This document shows positions 55,670 through 64,000 of a stretch of 64,000 bases of DNA, one piece after another; position 1 is the first letter of the stretch; each line of letters starts with the position of its first letter. Origin of the DNA: Cohnella silvisoli (GTDB lineage Bacteria > Bacillota > Bacilli > Paenibacillales > Paenibacillaceae); the NCBI RefSeq assembly GCF_021190915.1, contig NZ_JAIOAP010000004.1, positions 372,001-436,000 on the forward strand, given 5' to 3'. The translations under genes were made by a program, and so were the position numbers. Under the pieces are notes generated by a model, which did no database searches, was not told where the DNA came from, and saw only the letters and a list, made by a program, of their open reading frames with translations.

Positions 55670-58192
55670 ATGATGGACAAGACCGCCTTAAGGCGTGAAG
55701 ATATTGAATTGTTGGCACCGGCAGGAGATTGGGAATGCATGCGGGCAGCGGTGGCGAACGGAGCGAACGCCGTATTCTTCGGCGTGGAGAAATTTAACGC
55801 TCGGGCCCGGGCGCATAATTTCCAGTCGAACGAGCTTCCCGAGATCATGGCATTTTTGCACAAATACGGAGTGAAGGGGTTCCTAACCTTTAACATACTC
55901 GTGTTTGAGGATGAGCTGCTGGAAGCGCGCAAGCTTATCGAGGCTTGCATCGATGCGGGCGTGGATGCGGTTATCGTGCAAGATTTGGGCCTGGTGAAGA
56001 TGATCCGCGAGATTTCCCCGGACTTTCCGATCCACGGTTCGACGCAGATGACGATCACTTCTCCGGAGGCGGTCGAATTCATCAAACCGTTCGCGTTGGA
56101 GCGGGTCGTACTGGGTCGTGAAAATAACCTAAAGCAAATCCGGAAAATCGGCGAACAAGCGAAACTGCCGATGGAAGTGTTCGTGCATGGCGCGCTTTGC
56201 GTTTCCTACTCCGGACAATGCTTGACTTCCGAAGTGTGGGGAGGCCGTTCCGCCAATCGCGGGGAATGCGCGCAAGCTTGCCGTTTGCCTTACGATCTGA
56301 TGGTCGACGGCGTTCAACAGCCGATGGGGGATATCGCTTATTTGCTCTCGCCCAAAGATTTGGCGGCAATCGATATCGTACCGGAATTAATCGAAGCTGG
56401 AGTCACGTCCTTTAAGATCGAAGGGCGTTTGAAGAGCCCTGAATATGTCGCGAACGTTGTTAGCAAATATGGCAAAGAAATCGATAAGTATTTCGGTGGG
56501 GATGAATCGGAGCCTTCGAAGGAAGAGGTTCGGGAGCTGCAACAAAGCTTTTCCCGGGGGTTCACGCATGGTTTCTTGGATGGGACTAACAATAAGCAGC
56601 TCGTCGAAGGGACTTTTCCTAAGAGCCGCGGCGTATACTTGGGAACGGTCGAGAAAATTCTCCGCGATGCGGTTATTTGCCGGCTTGAAGCTCCGCTTAA
56701 ACGGGGAGACGGCATCGTGTTCGACGCGGGGGATCCGACTAAGAAAGAAGAGGGCGGACGCGTCTATGATGTTCGCAGCTCGGGTTTGAAGCTGGAAGGA
56801 GAAGCTCCGGAAGGCGACCTGATTGAGATCGTACCGGGACGAAACGACGTAGACTTAAACCGGGTGCATGAGGGAGACCGAATTTGGAAAACAAGCGATC
56901 CTGCCTTGGACAGACGGTTGCGGAGCACATTCGAGACGGAGAAGCCTTATCGTACTTTTCCGCTCGCCGTGTCGGTATTCGGGCAAGAAGGTACTCCGAT
57001 GCGTACGATCTGGACCGACATCGGCAAAGGGACGACAGTAGCCGTCGAATCGGAGATTCCGCTTGAACGCGCGGAGAAGAGACCTTTAGGCCATGAAGTG
57101 CTGCAGGAGCAGCTCGGCCGCTTGGGAGGTACTCTTTATTATTTGGATCAATTAGAGGTTGGGCTTAAGGGCGAAGTTATCGTGCCGATGCGCGAATTAA
57201 ACCGGATGCGCCGGGAAGCGGCGGAGCAACTGGAGATTCTTCGGGAGCAACCGCCGAAATATATTAAGCACCAGGTGGACGAGTACGGAGATTCCTTCGC
57301 GGGAGCTGTTGACTCTTCCGTACAACCGGGCGAGGTCGAGTTGACGGCGCTTTGCCGGACGCTGGAGCAGGTCAAGGCTGTCGTAGAGACGGATGTTTCG
57401 CTTATCTACGCCGATTTCGAGTTCATCAAGCAATTCCCCGATGCGATTGCCGTTTGCCGCGAAGCCGGTAAACGGATCGCTCTGGTCACTCCGCGGATTC
57501 ATATGCCGGGAGAAAATGGATACCATCGCAACATCCTGAATTTGAAGCCTGACGCCGTGCTTGTCCGCAATACAGGTGCGCTGTACTACTACCTGAAGGA
57601 ACGGATGGAGAAGCCGGATGCTGCGCATCCGCTTATCATTGGGGATTTCTCGCTAAATGTGGCTAACCATAAGACCGTTAATCTTTTCCGCGAAGCGGGC
57701 GTTGATTGGGTTACGCCTTCCTATGACCTGAATATCCAGCAGATGGTCGACATGCTCCGCCGTTCCGATACGTCGCGTTTGGAAATGGTCATCCATCAGC
57801 ACATGCCGATGTTCCATACCGAGCATTGCGTCTATTGCACCTTCATGAGCGAAGGAACGGATTACACGAACTGCGGCCGACCTTGCGAGGAGAAGCGGGC
57901 TTCGCTGCAGGATCGTATCGGCATGTCCCATCCGGTCCGGGTCGATGAAGGCTGCCGCAATACGGTATATAACGCGATCGAGCAGTCCGGGGCGGAATAT
58001 CTGAGCACCTTCATGGAACTAGGCGTACGCTCTTTCCGGGTAGAGTTCCTTGAGGAGAACGCCGAGAAAGTTCGGGAAGTGCTTTCCCTTCACCGCTCGG
58101 CGATCAATGGCAACATTTCGGGCACCGAAGTTTGGCGCAGGCTTAAAGCGACTAATCAGTTAGGCGTTACTAAGGGGCAGTTGGTGAAGTAG
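55670..58192 (+). CDS. U32 family peptidase / RlhA-like protein with DUF3656
   Basis: 840 residues. N-terminal U32 domain: ELLAPAGDWECMRAAVANGA, signature MEVFVHGALCVSYSGQC, and cysteines in GECAQACRLPYDL. The middle region (about 385-530) fits DUF3656, and C-terminal cysteines (HCVYCTFMSEGTDYTNC) suggest an Fe-S cluster. E. coli members of this architecture (RlhA, TrhP) act in RNA hydroxylation rather than proteolysis, so an rRNA/tRNA modification role is likely. Single gene between two terminators. Confidence 0.9.
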   Translation: MMDKTALRREDIELLAPAGDWECMRAAVANGANAVFFGVEKFNARARAHNFQSNELPEIMAFLHKYGVKGFLTFNILVFEDELLEARKLIEACIDAGVDAVIVQDLGLVKMIREISPDFPIHGSTQMTITSPEAVEFIKPFALERVVLGRENNLKQIRKIGEQAKLPMEVFVHGALCVSYSGQCLTSEVWGGRSANRGECAQACRLPYDLMVDGVQQPMGDIAYLLSPKDLAAIDIVPELIEAGVTSFKIEGRLKSPEYVANVVSKYGKEIDKYFGGDESEPSKEEVRELQQSFSRGFTHGFLDGTNNKQLVEGTFPKSRGVYLGTVEKILRDAVICRLEAPLKRGDGIVFDAGDPTKKEEGGRVYDVRSSGLKLEGEAPEGDLIEIVPGRNDVDLNRVHEGDRIWKTSDPALDRRLRSTFETEKPYRTFPLAVSVFGQEGTPMRTIWTDIGKGTTVAVESEIPLERAEKRPLGHEVLQEQLGRLGGTLYYLDQLEVGLKGEVIVPMRELNRMRREAAEQLEILREQPPKYIKHQVDEYGDSFAGAVDSSVQPGEVELTALCRTLEQVKAVVETDVSLIYADFEFIKQFPDAIAVCREAGKRIALVTPRIHMPGENGYHRNILNLKPDAVLVRNTGALYYYLKERMEKPDAAHPLIIGDFSLNVANHKTVNLFREAGVDWVTPSYDLNIQQMVDMLRRSDTSRLEMVIHQHMPMFHTEHCVYCTFMSEGTDYTNCGRPCEEKRASLQDRIGMSHPVRVDEGCRNTVYNAIEQSGAEYLSTFMELGVRSFRVEFLEENAEKVREVLSLHRSAINGNISGTEVWRRLKATNQLGVTKGQLVK

Positions 58193-58211
58193 TAGAAGTA
58201 TTAATAAATGG

Positions 58212-58251
58212 AAATCCGTTTCTCTACGCAAGTAGGAAACGGATTTTTTTT
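58212..58251 (+). terminator. Terminator after the U32 gene
   Basis: AAATCCGTTTC pairs with GAAACGGATTT, then eight T. Ends 15 bp before the next start codon. Confidence 0.9.
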
Positions 58252-58266
58252 GTCGAAATAGATCGT

Positions 58267-59550
58267 ATGACAAAAAAAACAATAAAGCTATTTTCTACTA
58301 ATACAAACGAACAACTTGCATATATAGTTTTAACATCATTCTTATGGATTGGAGCAGTATGCGCAGGCTACTTTTTTGAAGTAGCTTTTTTGCTGTTGGA
58401 TGCGGGCTTGTTTTTGGTTTTGGCCGTTTATTTATGGCGGGGACGGTACACACCTTTGCAAATGAATTTATGGCTTGGGTCGTTAACCGCATTTATAGGT
58501 CTCTATTGGTTATCCTGTTTTTATGCGGTAGATTCGGAAGCCGCAGTCCTCGAAGCGGCAAGATTTTCGAGTTTGCTTCCTTTAGCAATATTTGCTTCAT
58601 CTCTTACCGCTGCGAAATATGATTCTTATCTTCGTCAGTCGGCTTGGGCGGGAGCCTTTTTGACGGTTTTAGGCTGGGGGCTCGAGTTGTTCCGGGACGG
58701 TCGCTTGGAGTCATCGATAGGTTATGCGAATACACTGGCTATTTTACTTGTTATAGGTGTGTTGATTGCTTGGAAGGCGTATAGCGAAAATCATGGAAAA
58801 ATTTATTTAGGATTGCTTCTCATTCAATTGGTGGGGCTTGTACAAACAGGGTCTAGGACAGTTCTGGTTTTGTTTGCTGGTGCATGTATCGTGGAAATGT
58901 TCCGTCTTAGGGGCAAGGCATTACAGACAGGGGTAGGCATTGTTTCTTTAGCTGTGGCAACTGCTGCAGCTACTGCCTATTTCTTTCAGGTTAAAGTCAT
59001 GCTTCGTTTCATGGATATAAGCTGGAATGCACCTGAATTTCAATTAAGGAAACAGTACTGGTCTGATGGAATGGCCCTTCTCAAGGAGCATTGGATCGTG
59101 GGATTGGGTGGAGGGGGATGGGCGGTCGAGCATTCTTCCTGGTACTACGTAAAATACTTACACCAATTTTATTTACAGTTGGTTTTGGAGATTGGTATTG
59201 GTGGGCTTCTAACTTTCGGAATGTTTGTTCTTATCCCCTTATTTAAGACAAGACAAATGTTGAAGATCACGGGATCTACATGGATAATGATCGCTTTGCT
59301 TCTTTTCCACATTGCTTTGGATATTGATTTTGAATACCCGATTTGCTTTGGTTTATTTATTATTTTACTAAGTGGATTAGAAAGTATAAATCCTCTTAAG
59401 CGAGTAGCAGTAACTAGCAGTCATCTCCGCTCGACTATCATTGTATTCTGTATTGTTATTACAATCGCAATGGTTATGTTGTTAGGTTTTGAAAAGGAAC
59501 AATTCCTTACTACTGAGAAGACAAATATACCAAATATTTCTTGTGCATAA
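58267..59550 (+). CDS. O-antigen ligase-like (WaaL/Wzy) membrane protein
   Basis: 427 residues, about eleven hydrophobic segments. The extracytoplasmic loop has the family pattern GGGGWAVEHSSWYYVKYLHQFY and then LVLEIGIGGLL; QTGSRTVLVLFAG is the matching membrane motif. These enzymes transfer or polymerise undecaprenyl-linked glycans, or glycosylate proteins. No recognisable ribosome binding site precedes ATG 58267, and a strong terminator lies just upstream, so expression must rely on something unseen. The next gene is an SLH surface protein. Confidence 0.82.
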   Translation: MTKKTIKLFSTNTNEQLAYIVLTSFLWIGAVCAGYFFEVAFLLLDAGLFLVLAVYLWRGRYTPLQMNLWLGSLTAFIGLYWLSCFYAVDSEAAVLEAARFSSLLPLAIFASSLTAAKYDSYLRQSAWAGAFLTVLGWGLELFRDGRLESSIGYANTLAILLVIGVLIAWKAYSENHGKIYLGLLLIQLVGLVQTGSRTVLVLFAGACIVEMFRLRGKALQTGVGIVSLAVATAAATAYFFQVKVMLRFMDISWNAPEFQLRKQYWSDGMALLKEHWIVGLGGGGWAVEHSSWYYVKYLHQFYLQLVLEIGIGGLLTFGMFVLIPLFKTRQMLKITGSTWIMIALLLFHIALDIDFEYPICFGLFIILLSGLESINPLKRVAVTSSHLRSTIIVFCIVITIAMVMLLGFEKEQFLTTEKTNIPNISCA

Positions 59551-59607
59551 GAGAAATCCCCTTTATGATAATAAGGTGAAATTAGGAATTTTAGGGGGAT
59601 TTATGAG

Positions 59608-62229
59608 TTGAAAAGTCGGGTCATGTCTAAGATTAGCGTAGTTTTACTAGCAAGCATGCTGCTAAGTATGAGTCTTCCTGTACTTGCGTACGCTGCAAGC
59701 TACATAAAGATTGTATACGATTCGAGTAGTGGGAAAATCAGCGGTATTATTTATACGGATAAGTCAACAGTTACATTAAGTACATATAGTAATAATCAGT
59801 GGACGGATATTACGTCTCAAACAGTTGGCCCGATTCAAGAGTATCTTCCACCGAGATCTTACGACCCTGTTTATTATTATTTGATCAATGGAACGTTAGA
59901 AACTGGGCTTTCTTTGGATAAAATCAAGGTCAAAGAAGCTTCGTGGATGACGAAAGTTACAGAAGTGATTTCGTCTGTCTCTGATTCAGTCTATTCATTT
60001 GAAAACACTGCTCCTGACGTGGGGTATGGAGGGTTTTCTTATCACTTTGATGATAATAACTCAACTGCCACGATCGGGATTGGTTGGCAGGCAGTCCAAA
60101 AACCCGGTGTAAAGGGTTATAGAGTTTATCTCGATGGAAATTTTATAGACCAGACAAGGGATACCTTTTTTCAGCTTTCGGATTTACCATATCAAAGTAA
60201 ACATCAATTTGCTGTTTCCACCGTATCTTCCGATGGCGTTGAATCATCGCTTAGCTACTACAGTCCAATGAGAGTTCCGAGTAAGTTACAAACAGCAACC
60301 GTGAATATCAACGGTAAGCCGAACGGCTATAAGCTTCAACATTCAGACTTGATCCTGTCTTTTACTTCGGCCTTAAACAATCCTAACGACTATCCTTTAA
60401 ACGCGAAAAAGACACATCTGCAATTGACACTCGGAGATGGAAACAAGGTCGATTTCGATGGTAGCGAACATCGTGTTCCTTATCAAATTCAATCTAGCGA
60501 ACTGGATAAGAGCGATTTTGAATTGGTTGATGAGGGTGGAATAAGTATTCCTATTGAAACGTTTTCTTATGAATACAGTCATGGTGCAATTTTAAAATTT
60601 ACACTCTCGCAAGTACTACAGAACGATAAAGTCTACACGCTAAGAATGTCTCGTTCAAGTTCCGGGACCGAAATTAGTCTTCCGAATATCAATACGAATA
60701 GAGGAAACCTATACTTGTATATCTATGATACAATTGAATCTCCTATGAATAGCTTTTCAATGAATAACCTGGTGATTGGAGATGGCAATCCACCTGCGAA
60801 ACCTGAAAATCTCACCTTTGTTGAAAAAGACAGTCAGGTAGATATCAATTGGAAGGCTAATTCAGAAGATGATTTGCAAGGCTATCTAGTGTATTTGGAT
60901 GGGAATTTGCTGACGCCAACACCAATTACAGCGACCCAATACTCGATTTCGGGCTTGACGAACGGGAAAAAGTACCATGTAAACGTAGCGGCAGTTGATT
61001 ATGCGGGGAACCGATCACTTCAAGCCTATGCTTTTCCAACTCCACAAGGAAGTACCGTTGATCCAGGACCAGGACCAGGCCCAGGGCCAGTTCCAGGCGG
61101 TGCTCCGGTACCACCTGCGAAAGTAGAACCAGGGGTTAAAGTAATCAAACCCGAAGATCTGAAGGCTGACAACGGCAAGCTCCCTATCAAACTCGCTGAG
61201 GGAGAAACGCAGGTTAAGTTGCCTGCAGGTGATGGAGCCATAACGAAAGATAGCGTAATAGAATTAAATAGCGATAAATTGACGGTAGAAGTTCCGGGGT
61301 CCCTTCTGGGGCAATTGCAGAAACTTGTCTCCGCCGAAGAATTGAAAGACGCCCAAATATCTGTCTCCTTTGACAAGCTTTCCAACGAGAGCGCACAAGA
61401 GGCTTTGAAAAACACGGAAGGTAAATTGACAAACACTACCGTTAAATCGGCAGGGGATGTTTATGAATTTTCCTTAACGATTAAAACCAAAGATGGTAAA
61501 GAACAAAAGCTTACAGTATTTGATACTCCGATCAAGTTGAAATTGAAAATCGCTGACGGGGCGGATTCAAAGTTGCTTGGTGTATATTACATTGGCGACA
61601 ATGGTCAACTGGAATATGTAGGCGGGAAAATAGAGAACGGCTTTATGGTTGCAGATGTTAGCCATTTTAGCAAATATGCTGTGCTGGAATTTAACAAGAA
61701 GTTTGATGATGTGGCAACAGGGCACTGGGCGTTTAATGCAATAACCGCAATGGTAGCTAAACATGTAATAACAGGGGTAAGTGAAACATCCTTTGCTCCC
61801 GGGCAGAAAGTGACACGAGCCGAATTTGCTGCCTTACTTGCGAGAAAGCTCAATCTTAAGGCGAAAGGCCAAAATCAATATTCAGATGTAATTTCGAAAA
61901 AATGGTACTCAGATGACATTACGGCTGCTGTTGAGGCAGGAATTGTTAAAGGACGCACGAAAACGAAGTTTGGCCCTGAAGAAGTTCTAACACGTCAAGA
62001 AATGACGGTTATGATTATCAAGGCTTATGAAATCGTAAGTGGAAATGCTGTCTCAAATAAAGAACCATCCGCCTTTGCTGATGAAGAAAAGATAGCCGGG
62101 TGGGCGGTTGCAGCTGTAAGTGCGGCTAGTAAACTTGGTTTCGTTCAGGGGCAGGGAAATAGCTTGTTCGATCCTCTAGGAACTGCAACTAGGGCAGAAG
62201 CGGCACAAATTATTTCCAAGTTAGAGTAG
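59608..62229 (+). CDS. SLH-domain surface protein with fibronectin III-like domains
   Basis: 873 residues from TTG 59608 with GGGGGAT. Signal peptide (SVVLLASMLLSMSLPVLAYA). FN3-like units at about 145-225 and 395-472 (KPENLTFVEKDSQVDINW), a PGPGPGPGPVPGG linker near 485, a further beta domain, and three C-terminal SLH domains (about 700-873; DVATGHWAFNAITAM, SDVISKKWYSDDITAAV, FADEEKIAGWAVAAV). SLH domains bind pyruvylated secondary wall polysaccharide. Internal domains may bind a glycan or partner; no catalytic motif seen. Confidence 0.9.
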   Translation: MKSRVMSKISVVLLASMLLSMSLPVLAYAASYIKIVYDSSSGKISGIIYTDKSTVTLSTYSNNQWTDITSQTVGPIQEYLPPRSYDPVYYYLINGTLETGLSLDKIKVKEASWMTKVTEVISSVSDSVYSFENTAPDVGYGGFSYHFDDNNSTATIGIGWQAVQKPGVKGYRVYLDGNFIDQTRDTFFQLSDLPYQSKHQFAVSTVSSDGVESSLSYYSPMRVPSKLQTATVNINGKPNGYKLQHSDLILSFTSALNNPNDYPLNAKKTHLQLTLGDGNKVDFDGSEHRVPYQIQSSELDKSDFELVDEGGISIPIETFSYEYSHGAILKFTLSQVLQNDKVYTLRMSRSSSGTEISLPNINTNRGNLYLYIYDTIESPMNSFSMNNLVIGDGNPPAKPENLTFVEKDSQVDINWKANSEDDLQGYLVYLDGNLLTPTPITATQYSISGLTNGKKYHVNVAAVDYAGNRSLQAYAFPTPQGSTVDPGPGPGPGPVPGGAPVPPAKVEPGVKVIKPEDLKADNGKLPIKLAEGETQVKLPAGDGAITKDSVIELNSDKLTVEVPGSLLGQLQKLVSAEELKDAQISVSFDKLSNESAQEALKNTEGKLTNTTVKSAGDVYEFSLTIKTKDGKEQKLTVFDTPIKLKLKIADGADSKLLGVYYIGDNGQLEYVGGKIENGFMVADVSHFSKYAVLEFNKKFDDVATGHWAFNAITAMVAKHVITGVSETSFAPGQKVTRAEFAALLARKLNLKAKGQNQYSDVISKKWYSDDITAAVEAGIVKGRTKTKFGPEEVLTRQEMTVMIIKAYEIVSGNAVSNKEPSAFADEEKIAGWAVAAVSAASKLGFVQGQGNSLFDPLGTATRAEAAQIISKLE

Positions 62230-62259
62230 TCCATTAACTTAAACACTCTTTTGATTTGG

Positions 62260-62305
62260 AGAACCCATTACCTAAGCTATCCAGCAAAGGTAATGGGTTC
62301 TTTTT
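62260..62305 (+). terminator. Terminator after the SLH gene
   Basis: GAACCCATTACCT pairs perfectly with AGGTAATGGGTTC, followed by TTTTT. Confidence 0.92.
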
Positions 62306-62452
62306 GGCGTATCTGTATCTGTTGGGAATCAACCGCATAATTTACGTCCCACTAACACAAACATGGAAGTTTGTTTTCATTCCGGTGCTACAATCGGAAC
62401 AAAGCAAATTTACAGGATATCATAGGCATCTCTATAGAGGAGGGCGCAGACC

Positions 62453-63814
62453 ATGAAAATGGCAGTCGTAGGAGCAGGGATTGTTGGGCTGGCAACAGGT
62501 GCAGGGTTTGCGGATCTTGGGCATACGGTGCATTGCGTGGATATCGATACGGGGAAAATCGCTCAATTATCACGCGGAATCATCCCGTATCATGAACCGG
62601 GACTGGAAGCGTTGGTCATGCGGAATACGTCTGCAGGTAGGCTCAGCTTCGGCCACGATCCCGCTAATCTGCTACAGGAAGCGGAGCTCGTATTTTTAAC
62701 GGTTGGTACACCCTCGGGAGACACGGGCGAAATGTCATTAGCCGCTCTCTGGGCCGTAATCGGTCGATTGGAGGCATGGTCGGCTTCCGATACTAGACGG
62801 ATTATCGTTATCAAAAGCACCGTTCCCGTCGGTACGGCTGAACGAGCGGAAGCGAGATTAAGAAGCCGTCTGCCTGATCATTGTCTGGTAGACGTCGTTT
62901 CCATACCGGAATTCATGCGGGAAGGAAGCGCTGTTCGGGACTTTTTCGAGCCTTCGCGCATCGTGATCGGAACGTCCTCGGAGGAAACGGCAGAGCGGCT
63001 CACGCAGCTTCATCAAAGGCTTCCAGGTCCCATCATGACGACAGATCGCCGTAGCGCGGAACTAGCTAAGCTAGCTGCTAATGCATGCCTTGCCGTAAAA
63101 ATATCTTTCGCGAACGAGATTGCCGCATTGGCGGAACAGACGGGTGCGGATTATCCCTCCGTGGCTCATTCATTAGGGTTGGATCCGCGAATCGGTCCGC
63201 ATTTTCTTGCGGCTGGCCTTGGTTTTGGCGGCTCCTGCTTGCCGAAGGATGCACGGGCGCTTGTGAGGATGGCGGATGAGGCAGGGGCGCCTCAAACGCT
63301 CGTAGAAGCTGCTGTTCGCGCCAATGCGATGCTTCCATTACGAATGGTTCGCAAGCTTGAAGCAGCTCTTTCCGATCCTAGCCGTCGCAAAGTTGCGCTG
63401 CTCGGTCTTGCTTTCAAGCCGGGTACCGATGATATGCGCGAAGCTCCTTCATTGCGCTTGATCGCCGAACTGAACCGTCGTCATCCGGGCATAACGTTAA
63501 CCGCATATGACCCTGAGGCCAATCATGTTGCGCGCAAAATGCTACCTTCTTCCATAACGATATGTGATTCGGCCGAAGAAGCGCTGAGGGGCGCGGATGC
63601 GGCGATAATCGTAACCGAGTGGCGTGAATTTCGTCAGATCAAAACGGATGACTTTAAAAATTGGATGAATCGCCCTATAATTATGGATGGAAGAAATGCA
63701 CTGGACGCTGCGGCTCTTAATGCGCAGGGTATCGTATGCATTGGTGTCGGACGATTACCGGTCATTCCGAAAGAGTTGTTGCGGAAGGCAGGCGAACTTG
63801 TACCGAAAGTCTAG
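62453..63814 (+). CDS. UDP-glucose 6-dehydrogenase
   Basis: 453 residues, ATG with GAGGAGGG. Rossmann motif AVVGAGIVGLATGAGFA, KSTVPVGTAERAEARL, catalytic cysteine in GFGGSCLPKDARAL, and C-terminal LGLAFKPGTDDMREAPSLRL. It oxidises UDP-glucose to UDP-glucuronate for acidic polysaccharide or teichuronic acid. The next gene, galU, supplies the UDP-glucose, 15 bp downstream. Confidence 0.95.
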   Translation: MKMAVVGAGIVGLATGAGFADLGHTVHCVDIDTGKIAQLSRGIIPYHEPGLEALVMRNTSAGRLSFGHDPANLLQEAELVFLTVGTPSGDTGEMSLAALWAVIGRLEAWSASDTRRIIVIKSTVPVGTAERAEARLRSRLPDHCLVDVVSIPEFMREGSAVRDFFEPSRIVIGTSSEETAERLTQLHQRLPGPIMTTDRRSAELAKLAANACLAVKISFANEIAALAEQTGADYPSVAHSLGLDPRIGPHFLAAGLGFGGSCLPKDARALVRMADEAGAPQTLVEAAVRANAMLPLRMVRKLEAALSDPSRRKVALLGLAFKPGTDDMREAPSLRLIAELNRRHPGITLTAYDPEANHVARKMLPSSITICDSAEEALRGADAAIIVTEWREFRQIKTDDFKNWMNRPIIMDGRNALDAAALNAQGIVCIGVGRLPVIPKELLRKAGELVPKV

Positions 63815-63829
63815 AGAGGATGCCTGTTC

Positions 63830-64000
63830 ATGAGGATTCGCAAGGCCATCATACCTGCAGCGGGAATGGGAACCCGGTTCCTTCCGGCCACGAAAGCGAT
63901 GCCTAAGGAAATGCTTCCTATTATCGACAAACCCGGAATTCAATATATCGTCGAAGAAGCGGTCGCATCCGGCATTGAAGATATTCTTATCGTAACGGGA
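63830..64000 (+). CDS. galU: UTP-glucose-1-phosphate uridylyltransferase, 3' partial
   Basis: 57 residues visible before the window ends. [20 protein letters not shown] is the nucleotidyltransferase signature, followed by [20 protein letters not shown]. It forms UDP-glucose from UTP and glucose-1-phosphate. AGAGAGGA upstream at 63813-63820 overlaps the ugd stop, indicating an operon with the dehydrogenase. Confidence 0.93.
   Translation, partial: MRIRKAIIPAAGMGTRFLPATKAMPKEMLPIIDKPGIQYIVEEAVASGIEDILIVTG

Overview
This 64 kb window comes from a low-to-moderate GC, spore-former-like Firmicute, most likely a Paenibacillaceae member (Paenibacillus/Cohnella type). The basis is the gene content: long-form HPF, FtsEX with a cell-wall hydrolase and CtpB followed by MinJ, VanW and SLH proteins, copper-amine-oxidase-like 'stalk' domain proteins, SdpRI, YdjG/YdjI, and sigma-A promoters with strong AGGAGG ribosome binding sites. 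The species cannot be fixed from the sequence alone. No tRNA, rRNA or CRISPR array was seen.

Layout. 1-5509: a visibly more AT-rich sugar-modification cluster (NeuB-type synthase cut by the window edge, hexapeptide acyltransferase, WbqC-like protein, methyltransferase, PIG-L deacetylase, extended SDR, PseC-like aminotransferase) directly followed by late flagellar genes flaG-fliD-fliS-fliT, so probably a nonulosonate-type flagellin glycan locus. 8750-13721: csp, hpf, secA and prfB; prfB is read through a programmed +1 frameshift. 13844-15299: a small HicB-like gene and a YitT-family protein. 15326-23757: a complete arginine pathway argCJBDFGH with an ARG-box promoter, an argC leader carrying a terminator, and a structured argG-argH spacer. 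23806-29975: VanW protein, ftsE-ftsX-murein hydrolase activator and ctpB. 29976-31923: a repeat-rich insertion between ctpB and minJ with 43-bp and ~73-bp repeats and an IS1595-type transposase whose promoter carries two LexA/DinR boxes.

31924-40895: minJ; a guanidine-I riboswitch with a two-subunit SMR exporter; on the minus strand, an sdpR-sdpI-hydrolase operon, a YdjG/YdjI membrane-stress pair and a motA-motB stator pair. 40911-48527: uvrB, glutamate dehydrogenase, diaminopimelate dehydrogenase and uvrA; uvrB and uvrA have the same promoter-plus-operator layout. 48528-55582: a repeat-bearing gap, small and secreted proteins, a siroheme nitrite/sulfite reductase, HtrA and a large stalk-domain protein. 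55670-64000: U32 peptidase, an O-antigen-ligase-like membrane protein, an SLH surface protein, UDP-glucose dehydrogenase and the start of galU.

The features most worth follow-up are the apparently SOS-controlled solitary transposase, the leader terminators before argC, minJ and uvrA, and the matched uvrB/uvrA operators. All calls come from reading the sequence; no database search was run.
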